From Galbitalea soli (GTDB taxonomy: Bacteria; Actinomycetota; Actinomycetes; Actinomycetales; Microbacteriaceae): DNA of 64,000 nt. The stretch spans positions 1,054,001-1,118,000 of the forward strand of contig NZ_JAAGWZ010000001.1 in assembly GCF_010686725.1 (NCBI RefSeq), written 5' to 3'. Of this stretch, positions 44,294 through 54,226 are shown one piece after another (the first letter of the stretch is position 1; each line of letters opens with the position of its first letter). The position numbers and the translations under genes are program-made. A model generated the notes under the pieces. That model made no database searches. It had not been told where the DNA came from and was given only the letters and a program-made list of their open reading frames with translations.

Positions 44294-45348
44294 ACTGTTT
44301 CTCCGATGGGTACGGACGACGCCGGCGGGGCGAGGATCGCCCGAATCGGCCTGACCCGGTTGGCGATGGTTTGCAGGCTGACACCGAGGATGAGGAGGAG
44401 CCCGATCACCGCTTGTTGCCAGATCGCAGGAATTCCGAGGGGAATGAGGGCCGAGTTGATGATCTGGATCACGATGACGCCGAGGAGCGTTCCCCGGACT
44501 CGACCGCGGCCGCCCGTGATCAGCGCCCCACCGAGCACCACTGCGGCAATGACATTCAACTCTCCGCCGATGAAGGTGGTGGGGTCTGCGCGTCCCGACT
44601 GCGCCACTTGCACGATCCCGGCCAGGCCGGCGATTCCGCCGGCGATAGCGAACACGAGCACTCGGGTTGCTCGGATCGGGATACCGACTCGTCGCGCGGC
44701 CTCCTCGTCACCGCCGACGGCGAACACCCACCGACCCGCGATCGTGCGCCGGAGGAAGAGCGCCACGAGGACGGCGAGGACCACTCCGATGATCACGAGC
44801 GCCGACAGCCTTGTGGTCCCGCCGTTGGCAAGCGGGATCCGCACCAGGCTGACCGAGTTCATGCCCACCAGTCCATGGGGGATGTCCGAAATAACGGTGC
44901 CTCCGATGAACGCGAACAGCGCTCCGAGGAATATCGCCGAGGTAGCCAGCGTGGCGATCAAGGTCGAGAGTCGGGCACCGAGAACGACGACCGCGTTGAC
45001 CAATCCCAGGAGTACACCCACCCCGACCGCCACCGCGATGGAGAGAAGGGCACCGGGGGCTCCGTCGGCCTGCGGGAAGAGCCTGCAGGACAGGTACGCG
45101 GCGAAGATTCCCACGGTCAGAAACGAGACGTCGATCCCCCCGGCGATCAGCACGAGTGTGACCCCGATTCCAAAAATGAACGGGACGAGGGCGCTCGTAA
45201 GGATATTAAAGAGGGTGTCGACCCCGAGGAAGCCCGGATTTCGTACCGACACCGCGCCGACGATCACGAGCGCGATGACGAGCAGGAGGACTTCCTGGTT
45301 GCCGATCGCCCGCCTGATTCGCGGGTGCGTGGACAGCAATGACTTCAC
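44290..45348 (-). CDS. sugar ABC transporter permease 2 (RbsC-like)
   Basis: A 352-residue paralogue of the downstream permease, with IGVTLVLIAGGIDVSF, RWVFAVGGDEEAARRVGI and AVVLGGALITGGRGR as family marks. Two permeases with one ATPase of two domains suggest an Lsr- or Rha-type importer. It overlaps the ATPase gene (ATGA) and the next permease gene. Confidence 0.86.
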   Translation of the reverse strand: MKSLLSTHPRIRRAIGNQEVLLLVIALVIVGAVSVRNPGFLGVDTLFNILTSALVPFIFGIGVTLVLIAGGIDVSFLTVGIFAAYLSCRLFPQADGAPGALLSIAVAVGVGVLLGLVNAVVVLGARLSTLIATLATSAIFLGALFAFIGGTVISDIPHGLVGMNSVSLVRIPLANGGTTRLSALVIIGVVLAVLVALFLRRTIAGRWVFAVGGDEEAARRVGIPIRATRVLVFAIAGGIAGLAGIVQVAQSGRADPTTFIGGELNVIAAVVLGGALITGGRGRVRGTLLGVIVIQIINSALIPLGIPAIWQQAVIGLLLILGVSLQTIANRVRPIRAILAPPASSVPIGETV

Positions 45349-46865
45349 GCTGAGATCGCCTCCAGAATGGTGGCCTCGCTCAGATTGGCGGAGTCGAGTT
45401 CATCGACCAGTCGGCCGCCGCGCATCACGAGAACACGGTGACAGGTCGCCACGAGCTCCGGAAGGTCATCCGAGATGATGAGGATCCCCAGGCCGCGGAG
45501 GCTTTCGGCGTTGAGGATGCTCAGGATGTCGAACTTCGAGCCGACATCGACCCCCACCGTTGGACCGTTGAGTACCAGCACAGCGGGCTCGCGCAGGAGC
45601 CACTTGCCGATGAGTACTCGCTGCGCGTTACCCCCCGACAGACTTCGCACCGGCGCCGCCAGAGATCGCGTCTTGATCCGGAGTGTGGCGCTCATCGTGC
45701 GGCTCGCCTCGCGAAGTGCCCGCGCGCGGATTCGACCGGCTCTCGAGAACTTCGACAGGATGGTGACGCTCAGGTTGTCGCCGATCGGCTGATCGAGAAA
45801 CAATCCCTGCGTCAGCCGATCCTCCGGAACGTAGGCGATGCCCGCCGACACCGCGCCTTCGACGGAGCGAATGTCGCATTCTTCTCCGAGAACGGAGATG
45901 TGCCCGGTATCGGCGGGATGAACGCCGGCGATCGCCTCGGCGACTTCGGTGCGCCCTGAACCGAGGAGCCCGGACAGGCCGACGACCTCGCCCTGCCCCA
46001 CCGTGAAGGAGATCCCCTCGAACAGCTGGGACCGGCCCAGCCCCGTCACGCGAAGGGCGGCAGGCTTTCCCGCCCAGACAGCGCTCGACCGCGGGAACGA
46101 CGTACTCTTCCTGCCCGTCATGCCCTGACTCAGCGATTCGTGGGTGTACTGACTGGGCACCCCGGTTTCCACAATTCGTCCGTTGCGCAGCACGGTGACC
46201 CGATCCGCTACATCGAACACCTCCTGGAGCTTGTGGCTGATGAAGGCGATGGCGACTCCCTGCTCCCGCAGCCTCCCCACGGCGTCGAAAAGGGAATCCA
46301 CCTCACGCCACGTCAGCGCCGTCGTGGGTTCGTCCATCGCCAGAAAGGTCGAGTTGTGTGCGAGTGCCCGGGCAATCGCACACAACTGCCGATCCGCGAC
46401 CGTCAGGTCTCCCACCGGTGTGGAGAGGTCGAGGCGGATGCCCGCTCGACCGATCGCCTCCTCGGCGATCTTCATCGCCCTCTTCCGGCTCGCGACGCGT
46501 TTCCCTTCAAGTGTCAGCAATGGCAGAGCGATGTTCTCCGCGGCGTCGAGATTCGGAAGCAACGAAAAGTCCTGATAGATGACTTCCACGCCGAGCCGAA
46601 TCGCCTGCTGCGGGCGGAGTGACGGATACGCATGCCCGGAGATGCGGATGGACCCCGCGGTCGGCACCTCAGCACCGCTGATGATCTTGATCAGCGTCGA
46701 CTTCCCGCTTCCGTTCTCCCCGGCGAGGCAGTGCACCTCGCCGGGAAGGAAGCGGACGGTCACGTCGGTGAGGGCGTTCACACCGCCGAAGGTTTTGCTG
46801 ATGGACTCAGCTTCGACGACGGGTCGGACCGATCCGTGCTCCGGGTCGCTTGTCATTGTGCTCAT
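45345..46865 (-). CDS. sugar ABC transporter ATPase, two nucleotide-binding domains
   Basis: A 506-residue RbsA/XylG-type ATPase. Domain 1: Walker A GENGSGKST, Walker B FLAMDEPTTAL; its signature (VGDLTVADRQL) is non-canonical. Domain 2: Walker A is replaced by LLGSGRTE as usual for this family, the signature LSGGNAQR is intact, but Walker B reads VLVLNGPTVGVDV, with Asn-Gly in place of Asp-Glu. The second site therefore should not hydrolyse ATP. ATG at 46865; a second ATG three codons on is possible. Confidence 0.87.
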   Translation of the reverse strand: MSTMTSDPEHGSVRPVVEAESISKTFGGVNALTDVTVRFLPGEVHCLAGENGSGKSTLIKIISGAEVPTAGSIRISGHAYPSLRPQQAIRLGVEVIYQDFSLLPNLDAAENIALPLLTLEGKRVASRKRAMKIAEEAIGRAGIRLDLSTPVGDLTVADRQLCAIARALAHNSTFLAMDEPTTALTWREVDSLFDAVGRLREQGVAIAFISHKLQEVFDVADRVTVLRNGRIVETGVPSQYTHESLSQGMTGRKSTSFPRSSAVWAGKPAALRVTGLGRSQLFEGISFTVGQGEVVGLSGLLGSGRTEVAEAIAGVHPADTGHISVLGEECDIRSVEGAVSAGIAYVPEDRLTQGLFLDQPIGDNLSVTILSKFSRAGRIRARALREASRTMSATLRIKTRSLAAPVRSLSGGNAQRVLIGKWLLREPAVLVLNGPTVGVDVGSKFDILSILNAESLRGLGILIISDDLPELVATCHRVLVMRGGRLVDELDSANLSEATILEAISA

Positions 46866-46898
46866 GGCTCTCTCGCGGAATCGTGGACGGCGCAGCTC

Positions 46899-47921
46899 TT
46901 AGAACGTGTAATTGTCGATATTCGCCTTCGTGATGGAGAGGATTGCGTCGCCGTAGAACTCCAGCGGGTTCGTGGCCGACTGATGCATGGATGTGTATCC
47001 CGGAACCTTCAGATCTACACCGGCGGAAAGCTTTTTCCCGCTGGCCAGAATCTTGCCCGCCTGGAGCATCGCCTCGCCCGCGAGTTTTGGATCCCAGAGG
47101 AAGATTCCGTCGGCGGAGCCGTCTGCAATGTACTGCTTCGTCTCGGACGGGACTCCCGTGCCGAAAACGCAGATCTTGTCCTGAAGGCCGGCCTCCTGAA
47201 TCGCGCGGGCGATGCCGGGAACATCCTGCGACGAATCGCCGAAGAAGCCCTTGATCCCGGGATTGGACTGCAGGATCTGCTTGGTCTTCGTGTACGACGT
47301 CGCCGCGTTGTCGTTCGACTCGAAGGGCTGAGCAATCCGGTGCATGCCCGGATACTTCTTCTCCTGCATCGCGAGGCCGGCATTCGCCCAGTCCATGTGA
47401 GTCTCCGAAGTGAGCGATCCGACGAACTGCGCGTAGTCGCCGGAGCCGTTCATGCACTTCGCAAGCGAGCTCATGATCTGCTCGCCATAGCTGGCATTGT
47501 CGAACGCCTCGATGTCGGCATCCGCGTTCGTGATTGTGGGCGCCTCGTGCGTGACGACAGTGATTCCCTTGCTCCGTGCCTGCGCCAGCGCCGTCTCCAC
47601 CGATGCGGGGTCGATGGGGATGACGGCGAGCACTGTCGGGTTCTGCGTTATCGCTGAGCGAAGCAGATTTGCTTCCAACTCGGGACTCGCCGTGGTCGGG
47701 CCGATCTGGCTGGCGTTGATTCCCGTCTTCTTCGCGAAATCGGCAACTCCGGCCTTCATGCGATCGAACCAGGCGATTCCCGAGATCTTCACGACCTGGA
47801 TGTACTTTCCGGTGCCGGCGGCGGGCTTGCCGCTTGATCCGGCGCTGACCGTAGAGCACCCGGCGAGCGCGAGGGTTGCCATGAGGGCCCCGACGACCGC
47901 GATTTTTCTGGACATGTGCAT
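46899..47921 (-). CDS. sugar-binding lipoprotein of the RbsB/LsrB type
   Basis: A 340-residue lipoprotein: short signal and lipobox LAGC near residue 22, then a periplasmic-binding fold (Peripla_BP_4). The blocks IGPTTASPELEANLLRSAI, VLAVIPIDPASVETAL and GVPSETKQYIADGSADGIFL resemble autoinducer-2/rhamnose binding proteins. I start at ATG 47921, with GGGAG four bases upstream; the ATG two codons later is nearly as good. It is the first gene of the operon, divergent from the DeoR gene. Confidence 0.85.
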   Translation of the reverse strand: MHMSRKIAVVGALMATLALAGCSTVSAGSSGKPAAGTGKYIQVVKISGIAWFDRMKAGVADFAKKTGINASQIGPTTASPELEANLLRSAITQNPTVLAVIPIDPASVETALAQARSKGITVVTHEAPTITNADADIEAFDNASYGEQIMSSLAKCMNGSGDYAQFVGSLTSETHMDWANAGLAMQEKKYPGMHRIAQPFESNDNAATSYTKTKQILQSNPGIKGFFGDSSQDVPGIARAIQEAGLQDKICVFGTGVPSETKQYIADGSADGIFLWDPKLAGEAMLQAGKILASGKKLSAGVDLKVPGYTSMHQSATNPLEFYGDAILSITKANIDNYTF

Positions 47922-47956
47922 GCTGCTCCCACTCTTCATTGAATGTTCGTCCTCGA

Positions 47957-47978
47957 CTCTGCGCGATATCGAGCAGAG
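47957..47978. promoter_or_regulatory. putative DeoR operator 1
   Basis: CTCTGC and GCAGAG arms frame an inner CGATATCG; only one base pair of the 22-base palindrome is mismatched. Located between the divergent binding-protein and DeoR genes. Confidence 0.55.
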
Positions 47979-47981
47979 GCT

Positions 47982-47997
47982 TGCACGAAATCGTGCA
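47982..47997. promoter_or_regulatory. putative DeoR operator 2
   Basis: TGCACGA and TCGTGCA, perfect 7-bp arms separated by two bases, three bases after the first palindrome. Sequence differs from operator 1, so two different proteins are possible. Confidence 0.5.
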
Positions 47998-48102
47998 GCG
48001 CGAGTATTGCAGGGTCTGCCTTCTGAGCGCAAGTGCCAGCCAAACCTCCATTGCGGTCGGGTCGCGCTACAGTTGGGAAAAACCGCAAGAGAGTTGGGCA
48101 TC

Positions 48103-48870
48103 ATGGATTTATCCCCGCGACAGCAGGGAATACTGGCCGAACTCCGTCGGGGCGACTACGTCGAGGTGAAGGCGCTTGCACGCCGCTTCGGTGTCGACGG
48201 ATCGACAATTCGACGAGACCTCCAGTCGCTCCGTCGGCTGCACGAAATCGAGCGCTTCCACGGTGGGGTCAGAATTCGACAGCCCAACGCCACCGGACAC
48301 GCCTCCCGCACCACCCATCTCGCGATCGCTTCAGGCGCTCGCCGACTCCTCGGTCACGGCCAGTCGATCGCTCTCGGCAGTGGCCCCATCACTGAGCTCC
48401 TCGTGCCCCTCCTGTTCGACCTCGAGGGGGTGCACGTCGTGACGACCAACGCTCGGGTCGCGGAGCACCTGGACTCGGGCGGGGTGGCGGTGCGACTCAC
48501 CGGCGGCGATCTGGTGCACGGCACCGGGGAAATGACCGGTGACTCCGTCCTGCACGCGTTCGAGAAAACCCAAGTGGATTGGGCCATGGTCGAGGTGGAT
48601 GGGGTCCACCCGTTCGCAGGATTCACGGTCGATTCACCGTGGCGTGTTGCCAACCTGCGCGCGGTCATGGGCGCGGGTGAACGCCGATGCGTTCTCGCCG
48701 GGAGTTCGGCCTTCGATCGGCGTCGCATCGGCTTCGTCGCCGAGATCAGCGTCGCAGACCTGCTCATCACCGACGAGCTTCTCGACGACGGGAGCCTGCC
48801 CGCCTATGAGGGGCGCGTGGTCAGAACCCCCATTGATACGCGAGAGTTTGTGCCAGAAGGGGGCGCCTGA
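48103..48870 (+). CDS. DeoR-family sugar-operon repressor
   Basis: A 255-residue DeoR regulator. The N-terminal HTH (RQQGILAELRRGDYVEVKAL to GSTIRRDLQSL) is followed by the DeoRC sugar-phosphate-binding domain with LALGSGPITELL-type loop (IALGSGPITELL) and VRLTGGDLVHGTGEMTG. It is divergent from the importer and most likely represses it until a phosphorylated sugar appears. The ATG at 48103 has GAGAG upstream and TACAGT (48068-48073) as a -10; the long open frame before it is a shadow. Confidence 0.87.
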   Translation: MDLSPRQQGILAELRRGDYVEVKALARRFGVDGSTIRRDLQSLRRLHEIERFHGGVRIRQPNATGHASRTTHLAIASGARRLLGHGQSIALGSGPITELLVPLLFDLEGVHVVTTNARVAEHLDSGGVAVRLTGGDLVHGTGEMTGDSVLHAFEKTQVDWAMVEVDGVHPFAGFTVDSPWRVANLRAVMGAGERRCVLAGSSAFDRRRIGFVAEISVADLLITDELLDDGSLPAYEGRVVRTPIDTREFVPEGGA

Positions 48871-48901
48871 GACGCTGATCGATCACGCGAGCGGCTTCGC
48901 G

Positions 48902-49168
48902 TCACTGGGCTCCATAGACATCTGCTCGGTGGGCAATCCTCATGACAAAGAGCGTGTTGGTCGCTTTGTCGAGCGAAAACAACACGCGGTAGTCACCGCG
49001 TCGCGCGGTCCACAGACCGTCTAGCTCACCCCTCAGGGGCTTGCTCATGGGTGCGGGATTGGTCGGCAGGGTTGCGGTGACAAATTCGACCACGGCGACG
49101 GCGACGCGGGGCGGCAGTTTCTCAAGCCCGCGGATGGCGCTGGGCGCGAGTTGAACGTCCCAGCTCAC
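48902..49168 (-). CDS. RelE/ParE-family toxin
   Basis: An 88-residue RelE-type mRNA interferase. The blocks GLEKLPPRVAVAVVEF, SKPLRGELDGLWTARRGDYR and MRIAHRADVYG are full and intact, including the basic residues used for ribosomal mRNA cleavage. GTG start overlaps the antitoxin stop (GTGA). Its partner upstream has a questionable start, so the state of the pair is uncertain. Confidence 0.88.
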   Translation of the reverse strand: MSWDVQLAPSAIRGLEKLPPRVAVAVVEFVTATLPTNPAPMSKPLRGELDGLWTARRGDYRVLFSLDKATNTLFVMRIAHRADVYGAQ

Positions 49169-49512
49169 GATTCAGGCAGGCCGTACCCGGTGCGGAGATC
49201 CTTCGCACTCACTGTCTGCCCGTTTTCGATAGCCCTGCGGCTCTCGGCCACTTCCTCACGGATACCGGGCTGCGAGAGCCAGAACAGTGTCTCGTGGAGC
49301 GACTCCAGGTCGTCCTCGCTCATGAGAATCGCCGCCCCATGCCCGTGGCGGGTGATCCGGATGATTTCATGTTCGCGATCGGCTTCGTCGACGAGTGCGG
49401 ATAACTTGTCATTCGTGGACGCGTAGGCTCTGCACCCACGTTGGAGAGCAGTCGTGCACGAGAGCGCACTCCGACCGGCAGCCTCACCGGGTCGATGCAC
49501 AGCGCGAGCCAT
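49165..49512 (-). CDS. Phd/YefM-family antitoxin, 5' end uncertain or truncated
   Basis: The recognisable antitoxin begins at about DKLSALVDEADREHEIIRIT and continues through AILMSEDDLESLHETLFWL to the toxin-binding tail. Family members normally have about 10-12 residues before this point starting from Met. Here no in-frame start codon lies nearby: the first ones are the ATG at 49512 and a GTG four codons later, giving an alien 34-residue Arg/Ala-rich leader that overlaps the anti-sigma-like gene in another frame. Either the 5' end was lost, or this longer form is used. Confidence 0.6.
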   Translation of the reverse strand: MARAVHRPGEAAGRSALSCTTALQRGCRAYASTNDKLSALVDEADREHEIIRITRHGHGAAILMSEDDLESLHETLFWLSQPGIREEVAESRRAIENGQTVSAKDLRTGYGLPES

Positions 49513-50083
49513 CGGGGACGACTTCCCCGTCGACGCGAATGCCGATCGTTGTGGGTGTCTCCCGCGCGACCCCGTACACGAGCGCCCGGCGGTCTCTGGA
49601 GTTCGACTTCGGTGTCGCGCTGAACCCCTCGGCGATGTGCGCGGCCGAGCCGTCTTGAGTCTCGGTCACGGCGCTCGACACGGTGTAGCCGGTGGCGAGG
49701 TGCTCGAGGATGTACGCGGTGACCCCGCCCACTGTTCCCCCGTCGACGGTCCAGTATCGTGTGACGTCGACGGCGCCGCTGCAGGTCGCGGGGCCGATCG
49801 CCGGTCGATCGAAGTACGGCGAGGCGAGGTCGGGTACCTCGACTGCTCCCGGTGGGAGCACAGGCTGCGAGACCTCGGCCTCGGCGGCGTGAGTGGAGGC
49901 TGCGCGACCGGGGGCGCTGAATGCACCCGACGCCACGGCGGCCGTGCCCCACGCAGCTCCGGCGATGAGCACTCCTATACCAATCCCGGCCCCCACGGCC
50001 CGCTTCCTCGCGAGACGATGGGGCCTCGAATTCCCGAGTTCGACCAGCTTCTGCCGCAGGCGGCCGTGAAAGTCGTCAGTCAC
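49484..50083 (-). CDS. anti-sigma-like single-pass membrane protein
   Basis: A 199-residue protein with a short basic cytoplasmic N-terminus, one transmembrane helix (about 29-53) and an extracytoplasmic domain of about 145 residues that I do not recognise. It is encoded directly after the ECF sigma factor with a GTGA overlap, the usual place for an anti-sigma factor, but its cytoplasmic part (about 28 residues) lacks the zinc anti-sigma motif. Function is inferred from position only. Confidence 0.6.
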   Translation of the reverse strand: MTDDFHGRLRQKLVELGNSRPHRLARKRAVGAGIGIGVLIAGAAWGTAAVASGAFSAPGRAASTHAAEAEVSQPVLPPGAVEVPDLASPYFDRPAIGPATCSGAVDVTRYWTVDGGTVGGVTAYILEHLATGYTVSSAVTETQDGSAAHIAEGFSATPKSNSRDRRALVYGVARETPTTIGIRVDGEVVPDGSRCASTR

Positions 50084-50664
50084 CGAGGCACCTCCATCGC
50101 GTCGATGTCGCTGTGCTGATCCGCGCGGACGGCTGCCAGATCACCGCGGAGTTTGCGGCGGGTGCGGTGAAGGCGAACCCGTGCCGAGCCTTCGGACAGC
50201 CCGACGGCGAGCGCGGCTTCCCTCACCGAGAACCCCTCCACGACGGTGAGCACGATGAGCCCTGCCTCCACCGGGTTGAGGCGCGCCAGTGCATCCAACA
50301 CCCGTTCATTTGTTTCGTGAATCGGCTCACCCTGTGCCCGTTCGAGTCCCCCAGCGGCGAGTTCGTCGAGCATCGCCCGATAGCGCCGCGCGGCCCGCTT
50401 CTGGTTGCGCGCGACGTTCGTCGTGACGACCAACAACCAGGGGAGGATCGAGCCGTCGACCAGACGAACGCTCGACTGGCGGCGCCACAACTCGAAGAAC
50501 GCGGTCGCGACCACCTCGTCTGCATCCGCGTTGTTGCCGCACAGGCGCGCAGCGTGGCGAAAAACCCGCGGGGCATGGAGGTCATACAACTCGCCGAACG
50601 CCCGCCCATCCTGGTTGAGCGCGCGAGCCCAGAGCTGCTGCTCCTCGCTCCGCGTGTTCGCCAT
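50080..50664 (-). CDS. ECF-type RNA polymerase sigma factor
   Basis: A 194-residue sigma-70 family factor with region 2 (about 22-90, FGELYDLHAPRVFRHA and ADADEVVATAFFELW) and region 4 (about 125-175, FSVREAALAVGLSEGSARVR). It directs RNA polymerase to a small regulon. Its own upstream sequence has TGTAAC (50694-50699) 16 bases from GACAAT (50672-50677), and the ATG follows seven bases later, so autoregulation of a nearly leaderless message is possible. Confidence 0.88.
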   Translation of the reverse strand: MANTRSEEQQLWARALNQDGRAFGELYDLHAPRVFRHAARLCGNNADADEVVATAFFELWRRQSSVRLVDGSILPWLLVVTTNVARNQKRAARRYRAMLDELAAGGLERAQGEPIHETNERVLDALARLNPVEAGLIVLTVVEGFSVREAALAVGLSEGSARVRLHRTRRKLRGDLAAVRADQHSDIDAMEVPR

Positions 50665-50772
50665 ATCTAGGATTGTCCGGCCGCCGCCGATTTGTTACAC
50701 CACCCCGCGATGGCGACTATGCCGCCGGGCGCTCTTCGGCAGGCGGCGGCGTTCCCGGCGCACCGCGAACGA

Positions 50773-50786
50773 CGGCGGATCCGCCG
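50773..50786 (-). terminator. 14-bp palindrome after the ABC-F gene
   Basis: CGGCGGATCCGCCG lies four bases beyond the stop of the ABC-F gene on the minus strand. A perfect palindrome with no T-run; termination is a guess. Confidence 0.3.
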
Positions 50787-50789
50787 CCC

Positions 50790-52598
<1,809 letters not shown>

Positions 52599-52629
52599 GG
52601 GGTTCGAGACTACCGGCTAGCGTTGCGAC

Positions 52630-53181
52630 GTGGATGCGTCGGCCGTGCAGACCCCCTTCCAGCGGGAGGTCGAGATCGTGATGCTGCTCGCCAGCCAGAC
52701 GCACCGCTACAACGGCCGGCCGGGCGACGGCCCGGATCCGGCCATCGGGCGCGAACTGCACCACGAGATCGAGGTGCGGGCCGGGCTCGGAATCGTCGGC
52801 GACCGCTACTTCGCCGAGGCGGCGCACCAGCGATTCTCGGTGACCGTGATGGCCGCCGAGTCGCTGGAGAGACTCGCCGAACAGCTGCAGCTGCCCGAGG
52901 TGCCGCACGCGGCGCCCACCCGACGCAACATCATCCTGCGGGGAGCCGACGTCGACTCGCTGCGCGGGGTCACCTTCAGCCTGGACTCCGGCGACGGCCC
53001 GGTGCTGCTCCTCGGCACCACGCCCGCGAACCCGTGCGCGTGGATGAACGAGATGATCGCGCCCGGCGCGCACCAGGCGCTGCGCGGCCACGGGGGCATG
53101 CGCTGCGAACCGCTCGGCAGTGGCTGGCTGAGGCTCGGCGCGGCGGTGCTGCGGTCATCCGCCCCCATCGGCCCCGCCTGA
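52630..53181 (+). CDS. MOSC-domain protein
   Basis: A 183-residue stand-alone MOSC protein, the fold found at the C-terminus of Moco sulfurases and in YiiM-like proteins. The block TRRNIILRGADVDSLRG and the cysteine in NPCAWMNEM match the family. It may handle sulfur on the molybdenum cofactor or in a related detoxification reaction. It converges on the Moco biosynthesis genes. GTG start set by TAGCGT (52618-52623) six bases upstream. Confidence 0.8.
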   Translation: MDASAVQTPFQREVEIVMLLASQTHRYNGRPGDGPDPAIGRELHHEIEVRAGLGIVGDRYFAEAAHQRFSVTVMAAESLERLAEQLQLPEVPHAAPTRRNIILRGADVDSLRGVTFSLDSGDGPVLLLGTTPANPCAWMNEMIAPGAHQALRGHGGMRCEPLGSGWLRLGAAVLRSSAPIGPA

Positions 53182-53205
53182 CCGGATGACCGGCGCCCGG
53201 CCCCG

Positions 53206-53649
53206 TCAGCCGAGCGACCCCACCCACTCGCTCGTGCCGTCGGTGAAGCGCTGCTCCTTCCAGATCGGCACGGACTCCTTGACGGCGTCGACGAGGCGAC
53301 CGCACGCGGCGAAGGCCTCGGCGCGATGGGCGGAGGAGACGGCCGCGGCGAGCGCGACGTCCCCGATCACGAGCGCTCCCACGCGGTGCGAGACGGCGAT
53401 GGTCACCCCGGGGAACTGCTCGGCGACAGCGGCGGCGACGCTCGCGATGACCTCGCCGGCCTGGGGGTGCCCCTCGTAGTCGAGCGCGAGCACGCCGCGG
53501 CCGCCGTCGTGGTCACGCACAACCCCCTCGAAGGTGACGACCGCACCCGCGGCCGCGTTCGCGACGGCGTCGGCGCAGTCGCGAACGGCGATCGGGGTGT
53601 CGACGACGGTCGCGAAGACGACCCGGGAGGCGGACGGGTGCTCAGGCAT
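53206..53649 (-). CDS. moaE: molybdopterin synthase catalytic subunit MoaE
   Basis: A 147-residue MoaE, which inserts sulfur from MoaD thiocarboxylate into precursor Z. The block VALAAAVSSAHRAEAF and the catalytic lysine region VPIWKEQRFTDG are conserved. The ATG at 53649 overlaps the mog stop by eight bases. No moaD is seen in the window. Confidence 0.9.
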   Translation of the reverse strand: MPEHPSASRVVFATVVDTPIAVRDCADAVANAAAGAVVTFEGVVRDHDGGRGVLALDYEGHPQAGEVIASVAAAVAEQFPGVTIAVSHRVGALVIGDVALAAAVSSAHRAEAFAACGRLVDAVKESVPIWKEQRFTDGTSEWVGSLG

Positions 53650-54226
53650 CGTGGCCTCCCCCGGCGAGCTGGTCGAGCACGTGGTCGATGACCTCGCCGA
53701 GCAGCTGCAGGCCGTCGCGCACACCGCCCGTCGAGCCCGGCAGGTTCACGATGAAGGTGCGGCCCGCCACGCCCGCGACCCCGCGGCTCATGAGGGCGAA
53801 GGGGGTGACGACGGAGCCGCGGCGACGCAGCTCCTCCGAGAACCCGGGCAGCGGGGCGGTCAGAAGCTCGGCCGTCGCGTCGGCGGTCACGTCGCCCGCG
53901 CCGACCCCCGTGCCGCCCGTGGTCACGATGAGCTGCACGCCCGCGTCGAGGGCCGCGCGCAGGGCCGCGCCGACGGCCGGACCATCGGCGACCACCACGG
54001 GCTCGCCCGGCGCGAAGTCACGCCCGCCGACCGCGACGGCGGCACCCGCGAAGCCGTGGTCGTCGAGCCACTCGGCGATGACGGGGCCGGTGCGGTCGGC
54101 GTAGACGCCGGCGGCGGCGCGCGTCGAGGTGACGATGACGACCGCGCGCCGCTCCGCGGCGTCCGGCGTGGGGGCCGCGGCGAGGTGCGCTCCGTGCGCG
54201 CCGGGCGCCAGGTGGGTGCCGGTCAT
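53642..54226 (-). CDS. mog: molybdopterin adenylyltransferase MogA/MoaB
   Basis: A 194-residue protein that adenylylates molybdopterin before metal insertion. Conserved motifs are IVTTGGTGVGAGDVT and NLPGSTGG. The first 25 residues are an extra low-complexity extension. It overlaps moaC by ATGA. Function follows the family; MogA and MoaB types are not separated here. Confidence 0.88.
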   Translation of the reverse strand: MTGTHLAPGAHGAHLAAAPTPDAAERRAVVIVTSTRAAAGVYADRTGPVIAEWLDDHGFAGAAVAVGGRDFAPGEPVVVADGPAVGAALRAALDAGVQLIVTTGGTGVGAGDVTADATAELLTAPLPGFSEELRRRGSVVTPFALMSRGVAGVAGRTFIVNLPGSTGGVRDGLQLLGEVIDHVLDQLAGGGHDA

